Positions 1 through 8,215 of a stretch of DNA of 64,000 nucleotides are shown in pieces (within the stretch, counting starts at the first letter, position 1; every line of letters begins with the position of its first letter). The position numbers were made by a program, and so were the translations under genes. The DNA is from Limnohabitans sp. 15K. GTDB taxonomy: Bacteria > Pseudomonadota > Gammaproteobacteria > Burkholderiales > Burkholderiaceae_C. The DNA is taken from the NCBI RefSeq assembly GCF_002778285.1, contig NZ_NESM01000001.1, positions 514,529 to 578,528 of the forward strand. Direction: 5' to 3'. The notes under the pieces are model-generated. The model made no database searches and was not told the origin of the DNA. It saw nothing but the letters and a program-made list of their open reading frames with translations.

Positions 1-919
1 GGAGCTTGCGCACATCAAAAAGCTGGCGGCAACCCACCGGGTCAGACACCACACCGTCGGCCAAGCCATCGGCAGCGTCACAAGCAGCCAACACCGCTTG
101 GCCCACCAATTTGACCTGTGCGGGGGCCATCCAGCCGCCATTCATCAAAGCCATGCCGTCGCGCAAACCTGCGTGCTGCAAGCCGGTCCAGTGGATCACG
201 GGTACGCGGCTGAAAATGCCATCGAAGTCTTGCGGGTAGCGCTGCGCCATGGTCAGGCCTTCGCGCCCACCTTCGGAACTCCCCACGAAATACAGTTTTT
301 CGGGTCCTTGGCCATAACTGCGTTTCATCACTTCAACCGCCACATCGCGCACCTTTTTGTAGGACGCATGGGCAAAGTTGCGCAAGGCTTCGTCGTTCAA
401 AGCGAAAGTTTGGGGCGGCCCACCGGGTTTGTTTTGGTGACCCGAATCGGTGCCGTAGGTGACGTAACCCTGGCTCAAAGGCACGGGCTGGTCAAACGGT
501 GCCGCAGGCACCATGGCCAAGGCATTGATCAAAACGCCGTTGAACCCTCCACCACCGTACTGCACCGATCGGCCGTTCCAGGTCATGGGCAGATTGATTT
601 GAAATTTGATCGGTGGGGCTTGAGGATCCAGCGGGGATATCGCGCCCAAAACGCGGCAGTAAGGCGGCAGCGCAGGGCTGAAGCGGGCTGCCGGTGTGGG
701 CCCGCGTTCGGCCACGGACAGGCCACTGGCGGCCTGCAATGCAGCCGATTCGATGCGAACAGGACCACTGGGCAGAGCCACGACTTGCGAGGGCAGTTCA
801 AGCCCATTCAACGACTCGCAAGCCACCTTCAGAGGCAAGGCTTGCGGCGCAGCCAAGGCCGTGCCAGACGTGAATGCCGCCATGACAACCATGAGCAACG
901 GTGGGGGAATGTGGCGCAT
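1..919 (-). CDS. Tannase/feruloyl esterase family protein (5' part; runs off window start)
   Basis: Secreted serine esterase expected to hydrolyse ester-linked phenolic acids such as feruloyl or galloyl esters. The 306 visible codons begin with a signal peptide (hydrophobic residues about 7-24, cleavage near ALA-A). They continue with the family motif YGGGGFNG (about 121-128), the nucleophile elbow GSSEGG (213-218, Ser215) and a calcium-binding loop of the DxxDGxxDG type (281-289) bracketed by Cys280 and Cys297. The acid and histidine of the triad lie beyond the window edge. Oddly, the residue before the nucleophile is Ser, where the family normally has the Cys of its CS-D-HC motif. It lies upstream of, and reads in the same direction as, aromatic genes of the lig type on the minus strand. 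Family call is firm; the substrate is inference. Confidence 0.85.
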   Translation of the reverse strand, partial: MRHIPPPLLMVVMAAFTSGTALAAPQALPLKVACESLNGLELPSQVVALPSGPVRIESAALQAASGLSVAERGPTPAARFSPALPPYCRVLGAISPLDPQAPPIKFQINLPMTWNGRSVQYGGGGFNGVLINALAMVPAAPFDQPVPLSQGYVTYGTDSGHQNKPGGPPQTFALNDEALRNFAHASYKKVRDVAVEVMKRSYGQGPEKLYFVGSSEGGREGLTMAQRYPQDFDGIFSRVPVIHWTGLQHAGLRDGMALMNGGWMAPAQVKLVGQAVLAACDAADGLADGVVSDPVGCRQLFDVRKL

Positions 920-942
920 ACAGTGTCTCCTGTGGTTATGGA

Positions 943-961
943 AAGTTGATCGAATCAACTT
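943..961. promoter_or_regulatory. Palindrome upstream of the esterase gene (operator candidate)
   Basis: AAGTTGATCGAATCAACTT is a perfect inverted repeat with 8-bp arms and a 3-bp centre. It lies about 24 bp upstream of the esterase start codon and just downstream of the ligI stop. No T-run follows on the minus strand, so a regulator site is more likely than a terminator. The binding protein is unknown. Confidence 0.45.
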
Positions 962-976
962 AAAAGGGGATCAGCT

Positions 977-1906
977 TTATTCTTCAGGCCAGTACAGGCG
1001 CATCGGGTTGTCCACCAACAGTTTCTTTTGCAATTCGGCTGTGGGCACGATGTGTGGGATGAAGTCCACCAGCAGGCCATCGTCGGGCATGTGGTCTTTC
1101 AAGTTGGGGTGCGGCCAGTCGGTACCCCAGAGCACGCGGTCGGGGAACTCCTCGACGATGCGTTTGGCAAACGGGATCACGTCTTGGTAGGCATTTTGCT
1201 CACCGTTCAAGGCCTTGGGGCCCGTGACCGACAAACGCTCTGGACAAGACACTTTGCTCCACACGTTTTTATGCTCGCGCATGAACTTCTGGAACAGCGC
1301 AAACTGCGGGCCATCCACAGGCAGCGACACATCGGGGCGGCCCATGTGGTCCACCACCACGGTGGTGGGCAATGCGGTGAAAAAGTCCCACAACTCGGGC
1401 AAGTCCACGGCTTCAAAGTAAATGACCACATGCCAGCCCCATTTCTGGATGCGGCCGGCAATTTCCAGCAACTCGTCTTTGGGCGTGAAATCGACCAAGC
1501 GCTTGACGAAGTTGAATCGCACACCGCGCACACCCGCGTCGTGCATGGCCTGGATTTCTTCGTCGGTCACGCTGCGTTTGACCGTGGCCACGCCACGCGC
1601 CTTGCCACCGGAGTTGACCAAGGCATCGACCATGGCGCTGTTGTCAGCACCATGGCAAGTGGCTTGCACCACCACGTTGCGGGCAAAGCCCAAGTGGTCG
1701 CGCAAGGCGTAAAGCTGGTTTTTGGACGCATCACAGGGCGTGTACTTGCGCTCGGGCGCATAGGGAAACTCCGCACCTGGGCCAAACACATGGCAATGTG
1801 CGTCCACTGCGCCTGCAGGCAACTTGAAGTTGGGCTTGGTTGGGCCGGTGTACCAGTCCATCCAGCCCGCGGTTTTGGTGAAGCCACCGGTCGTAGGTTT
1901 TGTCAT
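977..1906 (-). CDS. ligI: 2-pyrone-4,6-dicarboxylate hydrolase (LigI-like)
   Basis: Amidohydrolase-superfamily enzyme that opens 2-pyrone-4,6-dicarboxylate (PDC) to 4-oxalomesaconate in the protocatechuate/gallate 4,5-cleavage pathway. The 309-residue length fits LigI. Visible motifs are the N-terminal metal-site-type DAHCHVFGP (about residues 35-43), VVDHMGRPD near the middle and WGTDWPHPN near the C-terminus, which carries the catalytic Asp. It is followed on the same strand by the esterase gene and preceded by ligK with a 10-bp gap, which suggests an operon ligJ-ligK-ligI. Assignment is strong because the three partner enzymes of one pathway sit together. Confidence 0.92.
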   Translation of the reverse strand: MTKPTTGGFTKTAGWMDWYTGPTKPNFKLPAGAVDAHCHVFGPGAEFPYAPERKYTPCDASKNQLYALRDHLGFARNVVVQATCHGADNSAMVDALVNSGGKARGVATVKRSVTDEEIQAMHDAGVRGVRFNFVKRLVDFTPKDELLEIAGRIQKWGWHVVIYFEAVDLPELWDFFTALPTTVVVDHMGRPDVSLPVDGPQFALFQKFMREHKNVWSKVSCPERLSVTGPKALNGEQNAYQDVIPFAKRIVEEFPDRVLWGTDWPHPNLKDHMPDDGLLVDFIPHIVPTAELQKKLLVDNPMRLYWPEE

Positions 1907-1916
1907 GGTGTGTGCC

Positions 1917-2600
1917 TCAATCGATGTATTTCAAACCTGCAGCGGCCAACGGCTCGCGCATTTTGTACATGTCCAGACCCAGCACACCAGAAGCCAACTT
2001 GGCGCGTTTTTCGCCTTCGAAGCTTTCACGCTTTTGGGCTGCTTGCAGCGTTTCCATGGCGCGGGCAGCGGGCACACACACCACACCGTCGTCATCGGCC
2101 ACGATCACGTCGCCGGGCGTCACGATCATGCCGGCACAGACCACGGGGATGTTCACTGAACCGATGGTGGACTTGATGCAGCCCTTGCTGCTGATGGCTT
2201 TGCTCCATACAGGGAAATTCATCTTTTGCAGCTCTTTCACATCGCGAGCCCCTGCATCGATGATGAGTGCACGGGCACCACGGGCCTGAAAGGAGGTAGC
2301 CAACAGGTCGCCAAAATAGCCATCGGTGCAATCTGCGGTGATGGCCGCGACCACGATGTCGCCGGGCTGAATTTGCTCAGCCACCACATGCATCATCCAG
2401 TTGTCGCCGGGGTGCAGCAGCACCGTCACGGCCGTACCCGACACTTGCGCGCCCGGATAAATGGGGCGCATGTAAGGCTTCATGAGGCCGACACGGCCCA
2501 TGGCCTCGTGCACGGTGGCCGAGCCGAGTGCACCCAGGCCATCAGCGGCTGCGCGGTCTGCGCGGGTGATGTTGCGGTAAACAACGCCGAGTTCGTACAT
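1917..2600 (-). CDS. ligK: 4-carboxy-4-hydroxy-2-oxoadipate aldolase / oxaloacetate decarboxylase (LigK/GalC-like)
   Basis: Class II pyruvate aldolase of the RraA-like fold that cleaves 4-carboxy-4-hydroxy-2-oxoadipate to pyruvate and oxaloacetate, the last step of the 4,5-cleavage pathway. The 227 residues match the family length. The active-site segment IIDAGARDV carries the Arg-Asp pair used for metal and substrate binding, and GDIVVAA and [13 protein letters not shown] are typical RraA-fold signatures. The start ATG at 2600 has a RBS-like AGGAGA just upstream. It lies between ligI and ligJ; the gap to ligJ (about 100 bp) is occupied by a REP-like palindrome. Confidence 0.92.
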   Translation of the reverse strand: MYELGVVYRNITRADRAAADGLGALGSATVHEAMGRVGLMKPYMRPIYPGAQVSGTAVTVLLHPGDNWMMHVVAEQIQPGDIVVAAITADCTDGYFGDLLATSFQARGARALIIDAGARDVKELQKMNFPVWSKAISSKGCIKSTIGSVNIPVVCAGMIVTPGDVIVADDDGVVCVPAARAMETLQAAQKRESFEGEKRAKLASGVLGLDMYKMREPLAAAGLKYID

Positions 2601-2626
2601 GGTTTTCTCCTGATAGGGGTTGGGTT

Positions 2627-2698
2627 TGTAGGAGCCGCGCCCTCGCGGCGATGGATCGTGCAGTGGGACGCCATCGCGACGGGGGCGTCGCTCCTACA
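2627..2698. repeat. REP-like palindromic repeat, copy 1
   Basis: A 72-bp inverted repeat beginning TGTAGGAGC and ending GCTCCTACA, with GC-rich inner arms (CCCTCGCGGCGATGG against CCATCGCGACGGGGG). It fills the ligJ-ligK intergenic gap. The same sequence pattern occurs near 18.02-18.14 kb and 20.95-21.01 kb, so it is a dispersed extragenic palindrome. It could fold in the lig mRNA. Confidence 0.75.
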
Positions 2699-2704
2699 AA
2701 AAAA

Positions 2705-3751
2705 TCACTGACCTTTGGCCGTCAGCTGGTCGTCCAGACGCTTGAACACGCGGCGGGCATTGCCTTCGAACACCATATAACGCTCTTGGTCGTTCAGGTT
2801 GGACGTGGCTTGCACATAGCGCTTGGTATCGTCAAAGTAATGGCCCGTCTCAGGGTCAATGCCGCGCACCGCGCCGATCATTTCCGATGCGAACAAAATG
2901 TTCTTGACCGGGATCACTTTGGTCAGCAGGTCGATACCAGGCTGGTGGTAAACGCAAGTGTCAAAGAAAATGTTGTTCAGCAGGTGCTCGGACAACAGAG
3001 GTTTCTTCAGCTCTTGCGCCAGACCGCGGAAACGGCCCCAGTGGTAAGGCACCGCGCCACCGCCGTGCGGGATCAAGAACTTCAATGTCGGGAAGTCCTT
3101 GAACAAATCGCTGGTCAGGCACTGCATGAAGGCGGTGGTGTCGGCATTCAGATAATGCGCGCCGGTGGTGTGGAAGCAGCTGTTGCAGCTGGTCGAAACG
3201 TGGATCATCGCGGGGATGTCGTACTCGACCATCTTCTCGTAAATGGGGTACCAAGCCTTGTCGGACAAGGGGGGTGATGTCCAGTGACCGCCCGATGGAT
3301 CGGGGTTCAGGTTGATGCCGACGTTGCCGTATTGCTCGACGCACTTGACCAGTTCGGGGATGCAGGTGGCCGGGTCCACACCGGGCGACTGGGGCAGCAT
3401 GGCCGCAGGCACAAAGTTGTCGGGGAAAAGTTGCGCCACGCGAAAGCACAGCTCGTTGCAGATTGCCGCCCAAGTGGACGACACGTTGAAATCGCCAATG
3501 TGGTGGGCCATGAAACTGGCGCGGGGGCTGAAGATGGTGATGTCTGAGCCGCGCTCTTTCATCTTGGCCAGCTGGTTGGTCTCGATGGTCTCGCGCAGTT
3601 CGTCGTCGCTGATTTTCAGCTCAGAGACTTTGGGCATGGACGCGGGGTCCTTGATGCCAGCGATCTGGCGGTTGCGCCAGTCTTCCAGCGCCTTGGGGGC
3701 GGTGGTGTAGTGACCGTGCACGTCGATGATCAAGGGCTGGGTTTGGCTCAT
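2705..3751 (-). CDS. ligJ: 4-oxalomesaconate hydratase (LigJ-like amidohydrolase)
   Basis: Metal-dependent amidohydrolase-fold enzyme that hydrates 4-oxalomesaconate to 4-carboxy-4-hydroxy-2-oxoadipate. The N-terminal metal motif IDVHGHY, a central MIHVSTSC and HGGGAVPYHWGRFRG, and FASEMIGAVRGIDP near the C-terminus match the LigJ family. At 348 residues it has the usual length. I chose the ATG at 3751 rather than an upstream in-frame ATG because CAGGAAACC provides a ribosome-binding site and the protein aligns from MSQTQPLIIDVHGH. It is the first gene of the ligJ-ligK-ligI set and is divergent from a LysR regulator. Confidence 0.92.
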   Translation of the reverse strand: MSQTQPLIIDVHGHYTTAPKALEDWRNRQIAGIKDPASMPKVSELKISDDELRETIETNQLAKMKERGSDITIFSPRASFMAHHIGDFNVSSTWAAICNELCFRVAQLFPDNFVPAAMLPQSPGVDPATCIPELVKCVEQYGNVGINLNPDPSGGHWTSPPLSDKAWYPIYEKMVEYDIPAMIHVSTSCNSCFHTTGAHYLNADTTAFMQCLTSDLFKDFPTLKFLIPHGGGAVPYHWGRFRGLAQELKKPLLSEHLLNNIFFDTCVYHQPGIDLLTKVIPVKNILFASEMIGAVRGIDPETGHYFDDTKRYVQATSNLNDQERYMVFEGNARRVFKRLDDQLTAKGQ

Positions 3752-3825
3752 GGTGGTTTCCTGATGGGACAAAGGGATTGCAGTGATTGTGCCGTCCCAG
3801 CCCAAGTCAACACCGCTTCAGGGCC

Positions 3826-3836
3826 ATCTACCAGAT
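3826..3836. promoter_or_regulatory. LysR-type box candidate between ligJ and the LysR gene
   Basis: ATCTACCAGAT is a perfect short inverted repeat (ATCT-ACC-AGAT) centrally placed in the 147-bp divergent promoter region. LysR-type regulators commonly bind a short interrupted dyad at this position. The assignment is inference from position and symmetry only. Confidence 0.35.
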
Positions 3837-3898
3837 AGAACAAACACGAATAACGCCTAGGCGGATATGACAAAATCAAGTTTACTGAAAGCATCGCC

Positions 3899-4810
3899 AT
3901 GGACCTCAAACAGCTCGAATACTTTGTGCGTGTGGCCGAACTGGGCAGTTTCACCCGCGCAGCGCAAGCCCTGAACATCGCCCAACCAGCGCTGAGCCGC
4001 CAGGTGCGCTTGCTCGAAGTCGAATTGCGGCAAAACCTGCTGGTGCGCAATGGCCGAGGCGCCACCCCTACCCAAGCCGGACAACTGCTGCTCGAGCACG
4101 GCCGGGGCATCTTGCACCAGGTCGAGCGCGCGCGCGAAGAACTGGGCCGTGTGCGCAGCGGGCTGTCGGGCCGTGTGGCTTTGGGCATGCCGCCAAGTGT
4201 GGCCCGGGTGCTCACGGTGCCTTTGACTCGCGCATTTCGGCAGCGCATGCCCGAAGCGCAACTGTCGATCAGCGAAGGTTTGTCCAGTGGCATGCAGGAA
4301 AACCTGCAAAACGGCCGCCTGGACATTGCCGTGCTCTACAACCCCAGCCAAGTGCCCGGCATCGAGCACACCCCGCTGGTGCAAGAAGAATTGCTGCTGG
4401 TGCAACCGCGCCCGCCGGGCCTGCAAGAAGACCCGCCGCCGCCGCCCATTGCCCTGAAAGACGTCGCTACCCTGCCCTTGGTCATCCCCACCCGGCCCAA
4501 CGCGATCCGCATGCACGTCGAATCTGAAATGGCCGCCATCGGTTGCCGCCCGCTCATAGCGCTGGAGATTGACGGCGTGAGTGCCATCCTGGATTTGGTG
4601 GCCGACGGTGCGGGTTACGCCATCTTGTCGCGCAACGCCGTCATGCGCTCGGTGCGGCCTTCGGCGTTTTCGGTAAGGCCGCTGTCTGAGCCTGCCATGA
4701 ACATCCAGCTGACCACCGCGGTCAGCTCACTTCGCCCCACCACCTTGACCCAGCAAGCGACATTGGCACTGATCAACGAGTTGGCACTGACTTGGCTGCA
4801 ACCGGGTTGA
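3899..4810 (+). CDS. LysR-family transcriptional regulator (probable lig operon regulator)
   Basis: DNA-binding regulator of 303 residues. The N-terminal winged HTH (MDLKQLEYFVRVAELGSFTR, then AAQALNIAQPALSRQVRLLE) is typical. The effector-binding domain follows from about residue 90. The sequence pattern with QNLLVRNGRGATPTQAG belongs to the Nac/CatR-like branch of the family. It is transcribed divergently from ligJ, the classic arrangement for a LysR activator of an adjacent catabolic operon, so control of ligJKI by a pathway intermediate is likely. The target and effector are inference. Confidence 0.85.
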   Translation: MDLKQLEYFVRVAELGSFTRAAQALNIAQPALSRQVRLLEVELRQNLLVRNGRGATPTQAGQLLLEHGRGILHQVERAREELGRVRSGLSGRVALGMPPSVARVLTVPLTRAFRQRMPEAQLSISEGLSSGMQENLQNGRLDIAVLYNPSQVPGIEHTPLVQEELLLVQPRPPGLQEDPPPPPIALKDVATLPLVIPTRPNAIRMHVESEMAAIGCRPLIALEIDGVSAILDLVADGAGYAILSRNAVMRSVRPSAFSVRPLSEPAMNIQLTTAVSSLRPTTLTQQATLALINELALTWLQPG

Positions 4811-4869
4811 CCGCCCAAACGCCAAGCCATTGAGCTCGCAGGCCTTCACGGCGCATGACCCACAGAGAC

Positions 4870-5826
4870 TCAGATGCGGTGGATTTCGATGGTGGCGTGA
4901 ACGATTTCTTTGTGCACTGCCAGTTGCTGGCGGATGGACTGTGCCGTGATCGCATGGTCACGCGTGACCAAACTCATGGCGCAGGTATACGCATTTTTGC
5001 CCACCCGCCAAACGTGCAGGTCGGTCACACGGGTGGCGTCTGAACTGTTTTCAGCGGCAATGACTTGACGAATTTCTTCCACCACCGGGTGGTCCATCTC
5101 ACGGTCCAGCAAAACCTTGGCCGTCTCCTTGACCAAGTCCTTGGCCCAAACAGCCACCAGCACGGCCCCCACGATCCCCATCACAGGGTCCAGCCAAGAC
5201 CAACCATAAAACCAACCACCCACCAGGGCCACGATGGCCAACACCGACGTGGCCGCATCGGCGATCACATGCATGTAGGCCGATTTCAAATTCAAGTCGT
5301 GCTGCTGCGCGTTTTGATCGTGGGCGTGGTCATGGGGGTGCCCATGGTCATCACTGGGGTGATGGCCATGGTGGGCGTGACCCAAAACCCAGGCACAGAC
5401 CAAATTGACGACCAAGCCCAAGACCCCCACGATGACGGCCTCTTGGTAATGGATGGGCCCCGGCGAGAGCAAGCGTTCCACAGAGCCCACCACCATCATG
5501 ACCGCCACACCCAGCAAGAAAATAGCGCTGGTGAAGCCCGCCAAGACCTCCAGCTTCCAGGTGCCAAAAGCAAACCGCGCGTCGTTGGCATATCTGCGCG
5601 CTGCGTTATAGGCCAAGGCACTCAGGCCAATGGCCAAGGCGTGTGAGCTCATGTGCCAGCCATCGGCCAGCAAGGCCATGGAGTTGAACCACCACCCCGC
5701 AACGATTTCCACCAACATCATGACGGCCGTGATCCACATCACGGTGCGGGTACTTTTCTCTGCCGCCTCACTGCCTTCATCAAAGATGTGGTCATGGATC
5801 CATTCGGACAGATTGGTGTTGTTCAT
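4870..5826 (-). CDS. dmeF: CDF-family cation efflux transporter (DmeF type)
   Basis: Inner-membrane divalent-metal/proton antiporter of the cation diffusion facilitator family. The 318-residue protein starts at MNNTNLSEWIHDH; the upstream in-frame ATG would place 40 non-family residues inside the neighbouring permease gene. Six membrane segments are predicted. The metal motifs of segments 2 and 5 are visible as LLADGWHMSSHALAI and HVIADAATSV. A His-rich cytoplasmic loop (repeated H, D and G residues) lies between segments 4 and 5. The His-rich loop and N-terminal region resemble DmeF exporters of cobalt and nickel. The metal is not provable here. Confidence 0.82.
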   Translation of the reverse strand: MNNTNLSEWIHDHIFDEGSEAAEKSTRTVMWITAVMMLVEIVAGWWFNSMALLADGWHMSSHALAIGLSALAYNAARRYANDARFAFGTWKLEVLAGFTSAIFLLGVAVMMVVGSVERLLSPGPIHYQEAVIVGVLGLVVNLVCAWVLGHAHHGHHPSDDHGHPHDHAHDQNAQQHDLNLKSAYMHVIADAATSVLAIVALVGGWFYGWSWLDPVMGIVGAVLVAVWAKDLVKETAKVLLDREMDHPVVEEIRQVIAAENSSDATRVTDLHVWRVGKNAYTCAMSLVTRDHAITAQSIRQQLAVHKEIVHATIEIHRI

Positions 5827-5842
5827 GATGGTCTTAACAAGT

Positions 5843-6796
5843 TCAGATGGGTATGTGCTGCAAAACCAAGAGCAAAGCGCTGAGCGAAAAGAAGGACACG
5901 ATGGTGGTGAGCAGCAAAGCTGCCGCGCTGATGGCGCCGTGGCCATGGCGCTGGTTCAGTATGGTGAAGATGCCCAGCATGGGCAGTGCGCCCGATAACA
6001 AAGCGGCTGAACGCAAGGCCGGATCGGCCACCGGCACAACAAAGCTCAGCACCACCAGCATGGCCAATGGGTGCAAGAACAACTTGCCCAATGTGATCTG
6101 CGTGACCGTGCCCTTGAGACCTTCAGCCTTCAAGCCCACCAAAGAGCCGCCAATCACAAACAATGACAACACCATGCTGGCTTGGGCGAACAAATTCACA
6201 GTGCGGGCCAGAGGTGCTGACAACTGCAAGTCAAACAAAGAAAACACAAACCCACCCGCAATGCCCCAAATCATGGGGTTTTTGAGCAGGTTTTTAAGGG
6301 TTTGGGCGATCACTTGCTTCCACTGACCTGCAGGCCCACCCTCTGCATTGGCCACGGCCAACAAGAAAGGAATCATCAAGAGGTTTTCAACCACCATGTT
6401 CAGCGCCAGCGCCACACCGGCCACGGGGCCCAAGGTCAACAGCATGATGGGGTAACCCACAAAGCCGCTGTTCGGGCAAGACATGCCCATGGCCATCATG
6501 CTGCTGTAGCTCAGACTGTGGCCATTAACCTTGCGTGCCCAAAACAGGCCGCCCAGTGCCACCACCAATGAGCCCAAAGCATAGGCCAACAGGTAATGGC
6601 CATTGAGGATTTCACCGATTCGGCGTTGCGACAAGGCGTTGAACAACAAAGCAGGCAGGGCCAGGTTCAGCGTGAACTTGCCAAAGACCTGCATGTCGCT
6701 TTTGGCAAACATGCCCTGACGGGTGAACACATAGCCCAGCGCAATGGCCAGGTAAATCGGACCGGTGATGCCCAGAATTTCAAGCGTTGCGTTCAT
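5843..6796 (-). CDS. AEC-family permease (auxin efflux carrier superfamily)
   Basis: Integral membrane transporter of 317 residues with about ten hydrophobic segments and the family halves separated by a central loop. Typical segments are MGMSCPNSGFVGYPIMLLTLG and the C-terminal GALPMLGIFTILNQRHG. AEC proteins move organic acids or related anions; the substrate here is unknown. It reads toward dmeF with a 16-bp gap and follows the ferredoxin gene by about 40 bp, so it may be read through from the aromatic oxygenase array. A role in exporting or importing an aromatic or dicarboxylic acid would be speculation. Confidence 0.8.
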   Translation of the reverse strand: MNATLEILGITGPIYLAIALGYVFTRQGMFAKSDMQVFGKFTLNLALPALLFNALSQRRIGEILNGHYLLAYALGSLVVALGGLFWARKVNGHSLSYSSMMAMGMSCPNSGFVGYPIMLLTLGPVAGVALALNMVVENLLMIPFLLAVANAEGGPAGQWKQVIAQTLKNLLKNPMIWGIAGGFVFSLFDLQLSAPLARTVNLFAQASMVLSLFVIGGSLVGLKAEGLKGTVTQITLGKLFLHPLAMLVVLSFVVPVADPALRSAALLSGALPMLGIFTILNQRHGHGAISAAALLLTTIVSFFSLSALLLVLQHIPI

Positions 6797-6837
6797 GAGA
6801 AGGGGCGGTTCAACTTCGGCTCAGGCGATGGGAAAAA

Positions 6838-7146
6838 TTACAAATCCAGCACCAAACGCGCCGTCTGGCTGCGTGAGCAGCACAGCATGATGCAGTCGCC
6901 TTTTTCTTGCTCTTCGGGTGTCAGGTAACTGTCCCAATGGTCAGGCGTACCGGCCACCACTTTCGTCAAACAGGTGCCACAAATGCCCTCCTCACAGGAA
7001 AACGGCACATCGTGTCCGGCGTCTTGCAGCACTTTCAAAATCGATTGGTCTTTGGTGACCTGCAGGGTTTGGCCACTTTTTTGCAGTTGCACTTCAAATG
7101 TACCGTCGGCGGCGAACGGGGTTTGGCTCAGGTTGGGCGTGTTCAT
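6838..7146 (-). CDS. Stand-alone [2Fe-2S] ferredoxin resembling the C-terminal domain of VanB reductases
   Basis: Small plant-type ferredoxin of 102 residues. The iron-sulfur ligands are in CEEGICGTC with a fourth Cys in IMLCCSRSQTARLVLDL. Sequence from FEVQLQKSGQTLQVTKD to the C-terminus looks like the ferredoxin module found at the end of VanB/phthalate-dioxygenase-reductase proteins, but the FMN and NAD domains that normally precede it are absent. The start ATG overlaps the stop of the oxygenase gene (ATGA). It probably carries electrons to that oxygenase; a separate reductase must exist elsewhere in the genome. Confidence 0.85.
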   Translation of the reverse strand: MNTPNLSQTPFAADGTFEVQLQKSGQTLQVTKDQSILKVLQDAGHDVPFSCEEGICGTCLTKVVAGTPDHWDSYLTPEEQEKGDCIMLCCSRSQTARLVLDL

Positions 7147-8195
7147 GCGGTGACTCCGGTGTGGGTTTCTTCGGCCAGCAAGCGATCGATGATGCGGCGG
7201 GACTGCACACCGCCTGAATCGATGTTGAGCATGAGCAACTTGCGCTCTGGCCACTTGCTGATGTTGGCTTGCTGCAATTGGAGCATCTCCATGTCTTCGT
7301 TGAAGATGCCACCCTGACCTGCTCGGATCTTGTCGGTGAGGTCAGCGTCTTCGGGCTTGAACTGGCGTGCCATGCCCCAGTGGTACCAATGGGAGGTTTC
7401 GGTCTCGGGCGTGATGAAATCCACCACCACGCTGTAGGCCTTGTGTTCAGGTGCCGCATCAAAGCCGCCTTTGCCTGCCAACGCCACGCCCACGTCGATC
7501 ATGATGTGGGTGGGCGGCGTGAAGCGGCAAATCTGCCAGCGGTCGACCTTGGCTTGGGGGTCCAAGCCATTGGCGCTCATGGCCATTTGCCAAAACGGCG
7601 GGGCTTGAATGCCTGCCATGTGGCGCTGCAAGATGACTTGGTCACCGTCCACCGAAGTGGTGCAAGGGGTCTCATCGATTTCGGGCTGGCCAATGCTGTT
7701 GGCGTGCACATAGGTCTCGTGCGTCAAGTCCATCAGGTTGTCGATCATCAGTCGGTAATCGGCCTTGACGTGGTACAGCCCTCCGCCATAGGCCCAGGCG
7801 GGGTTGTCAAAGAACTCGAATACGGGCATTTTCGCCACATCGACTTTGGATTGGTCACCGGGCCAAACCCAGACAAAACCGTAGCGCTCCACCACGGCAT
7901 AACTCTTGACAGCCGGAAAGCCGCGCACGCGTTGTCCGGGCATGTGCACAACCTTGCCTTCACAACCCATTTCCAGGCCGTGGTAACCACACACCAAATT
8001 GCCATTGCAAACTTTGCCCAATGAGAGCGGTGCACCCCGGTGCGGGCAAAAGTCTTCAACTGCCGCGACTTGGCCTTCGGGGCCTTTGAAGAAAGCCATC
8101 TGCTCATTGCAAATGGTGCGGCCCAAGGGCTTGTCGCCCAAGGCGTTCAAATCGGCCAGGGAACAGGCCACGTACCAGGTGTTTTTGATGAACAT
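7143..8195 (-). CDS. vanA: Rieske non-heme iron oxygenase, vanillate O-demethylase oxygenase (VanA-like)
   Basis: Terminal oxygenase of 350 residues that probably demethylates vanillate to protocatechuate with release of formaldehyde. The N-terminal Rieske domain shows CPHRGAPLSLGKV and CGYHG (about residues 50-73). The catalytic domain shows the mononuclear-iron motif DNLMDLTHETYVH (His, His; Asp downstream). The opening MFIKNTWYVACSLADL is typical of VanA. The gene sits at the end of a livKHMGF-type importer and overlaps the ferredoxin gene by 4 bp. Related demethylases act on other methoxyaromatics, so the exact substrate is not certain. Confidence 0.87.
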   Translation of the reverse strand: MFIKNTWYVACSLADLNALGDKPLGRTICNEQMAFFKGPEGQVAAVEDFCPHRGAPLSLGKVCNGNLVCGYHGLEMGCEGKVVHMPGQRVRGFPAVKSYAVVERYGFVWVWPGDQSKVDVAKMPVFEFFDNPAWAYGGGLYHVKADYRLMIDNLMDLTHETYVHANSIGQPEIDETPCTTSVDGDQVILQRHMAGIQAPPFWQMAMSANGLDPQAKVDRWQICRFTPPTHIMIDVGVALAGKGGFDAAPEHKAYSVVVDFITPETETSHWYHWGMARQFKPEDADLTDKIRAGQGGIFNEDMEMLQLQQANISKWPERKLLMLNIDSGGVQSRRIIDRLLAEETHTGVTA

Positions 8196-8215
8196 CTTGT
8201 CCTCACTCTTTCAAA

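Noticed and set aside
98..949. A plus-strand frame of 283 codons over the esterase gene
   Set aside because: The minus strand gives a signal peptide and all esterase motifs through the same bases; the plus frame has no recognisable domain.
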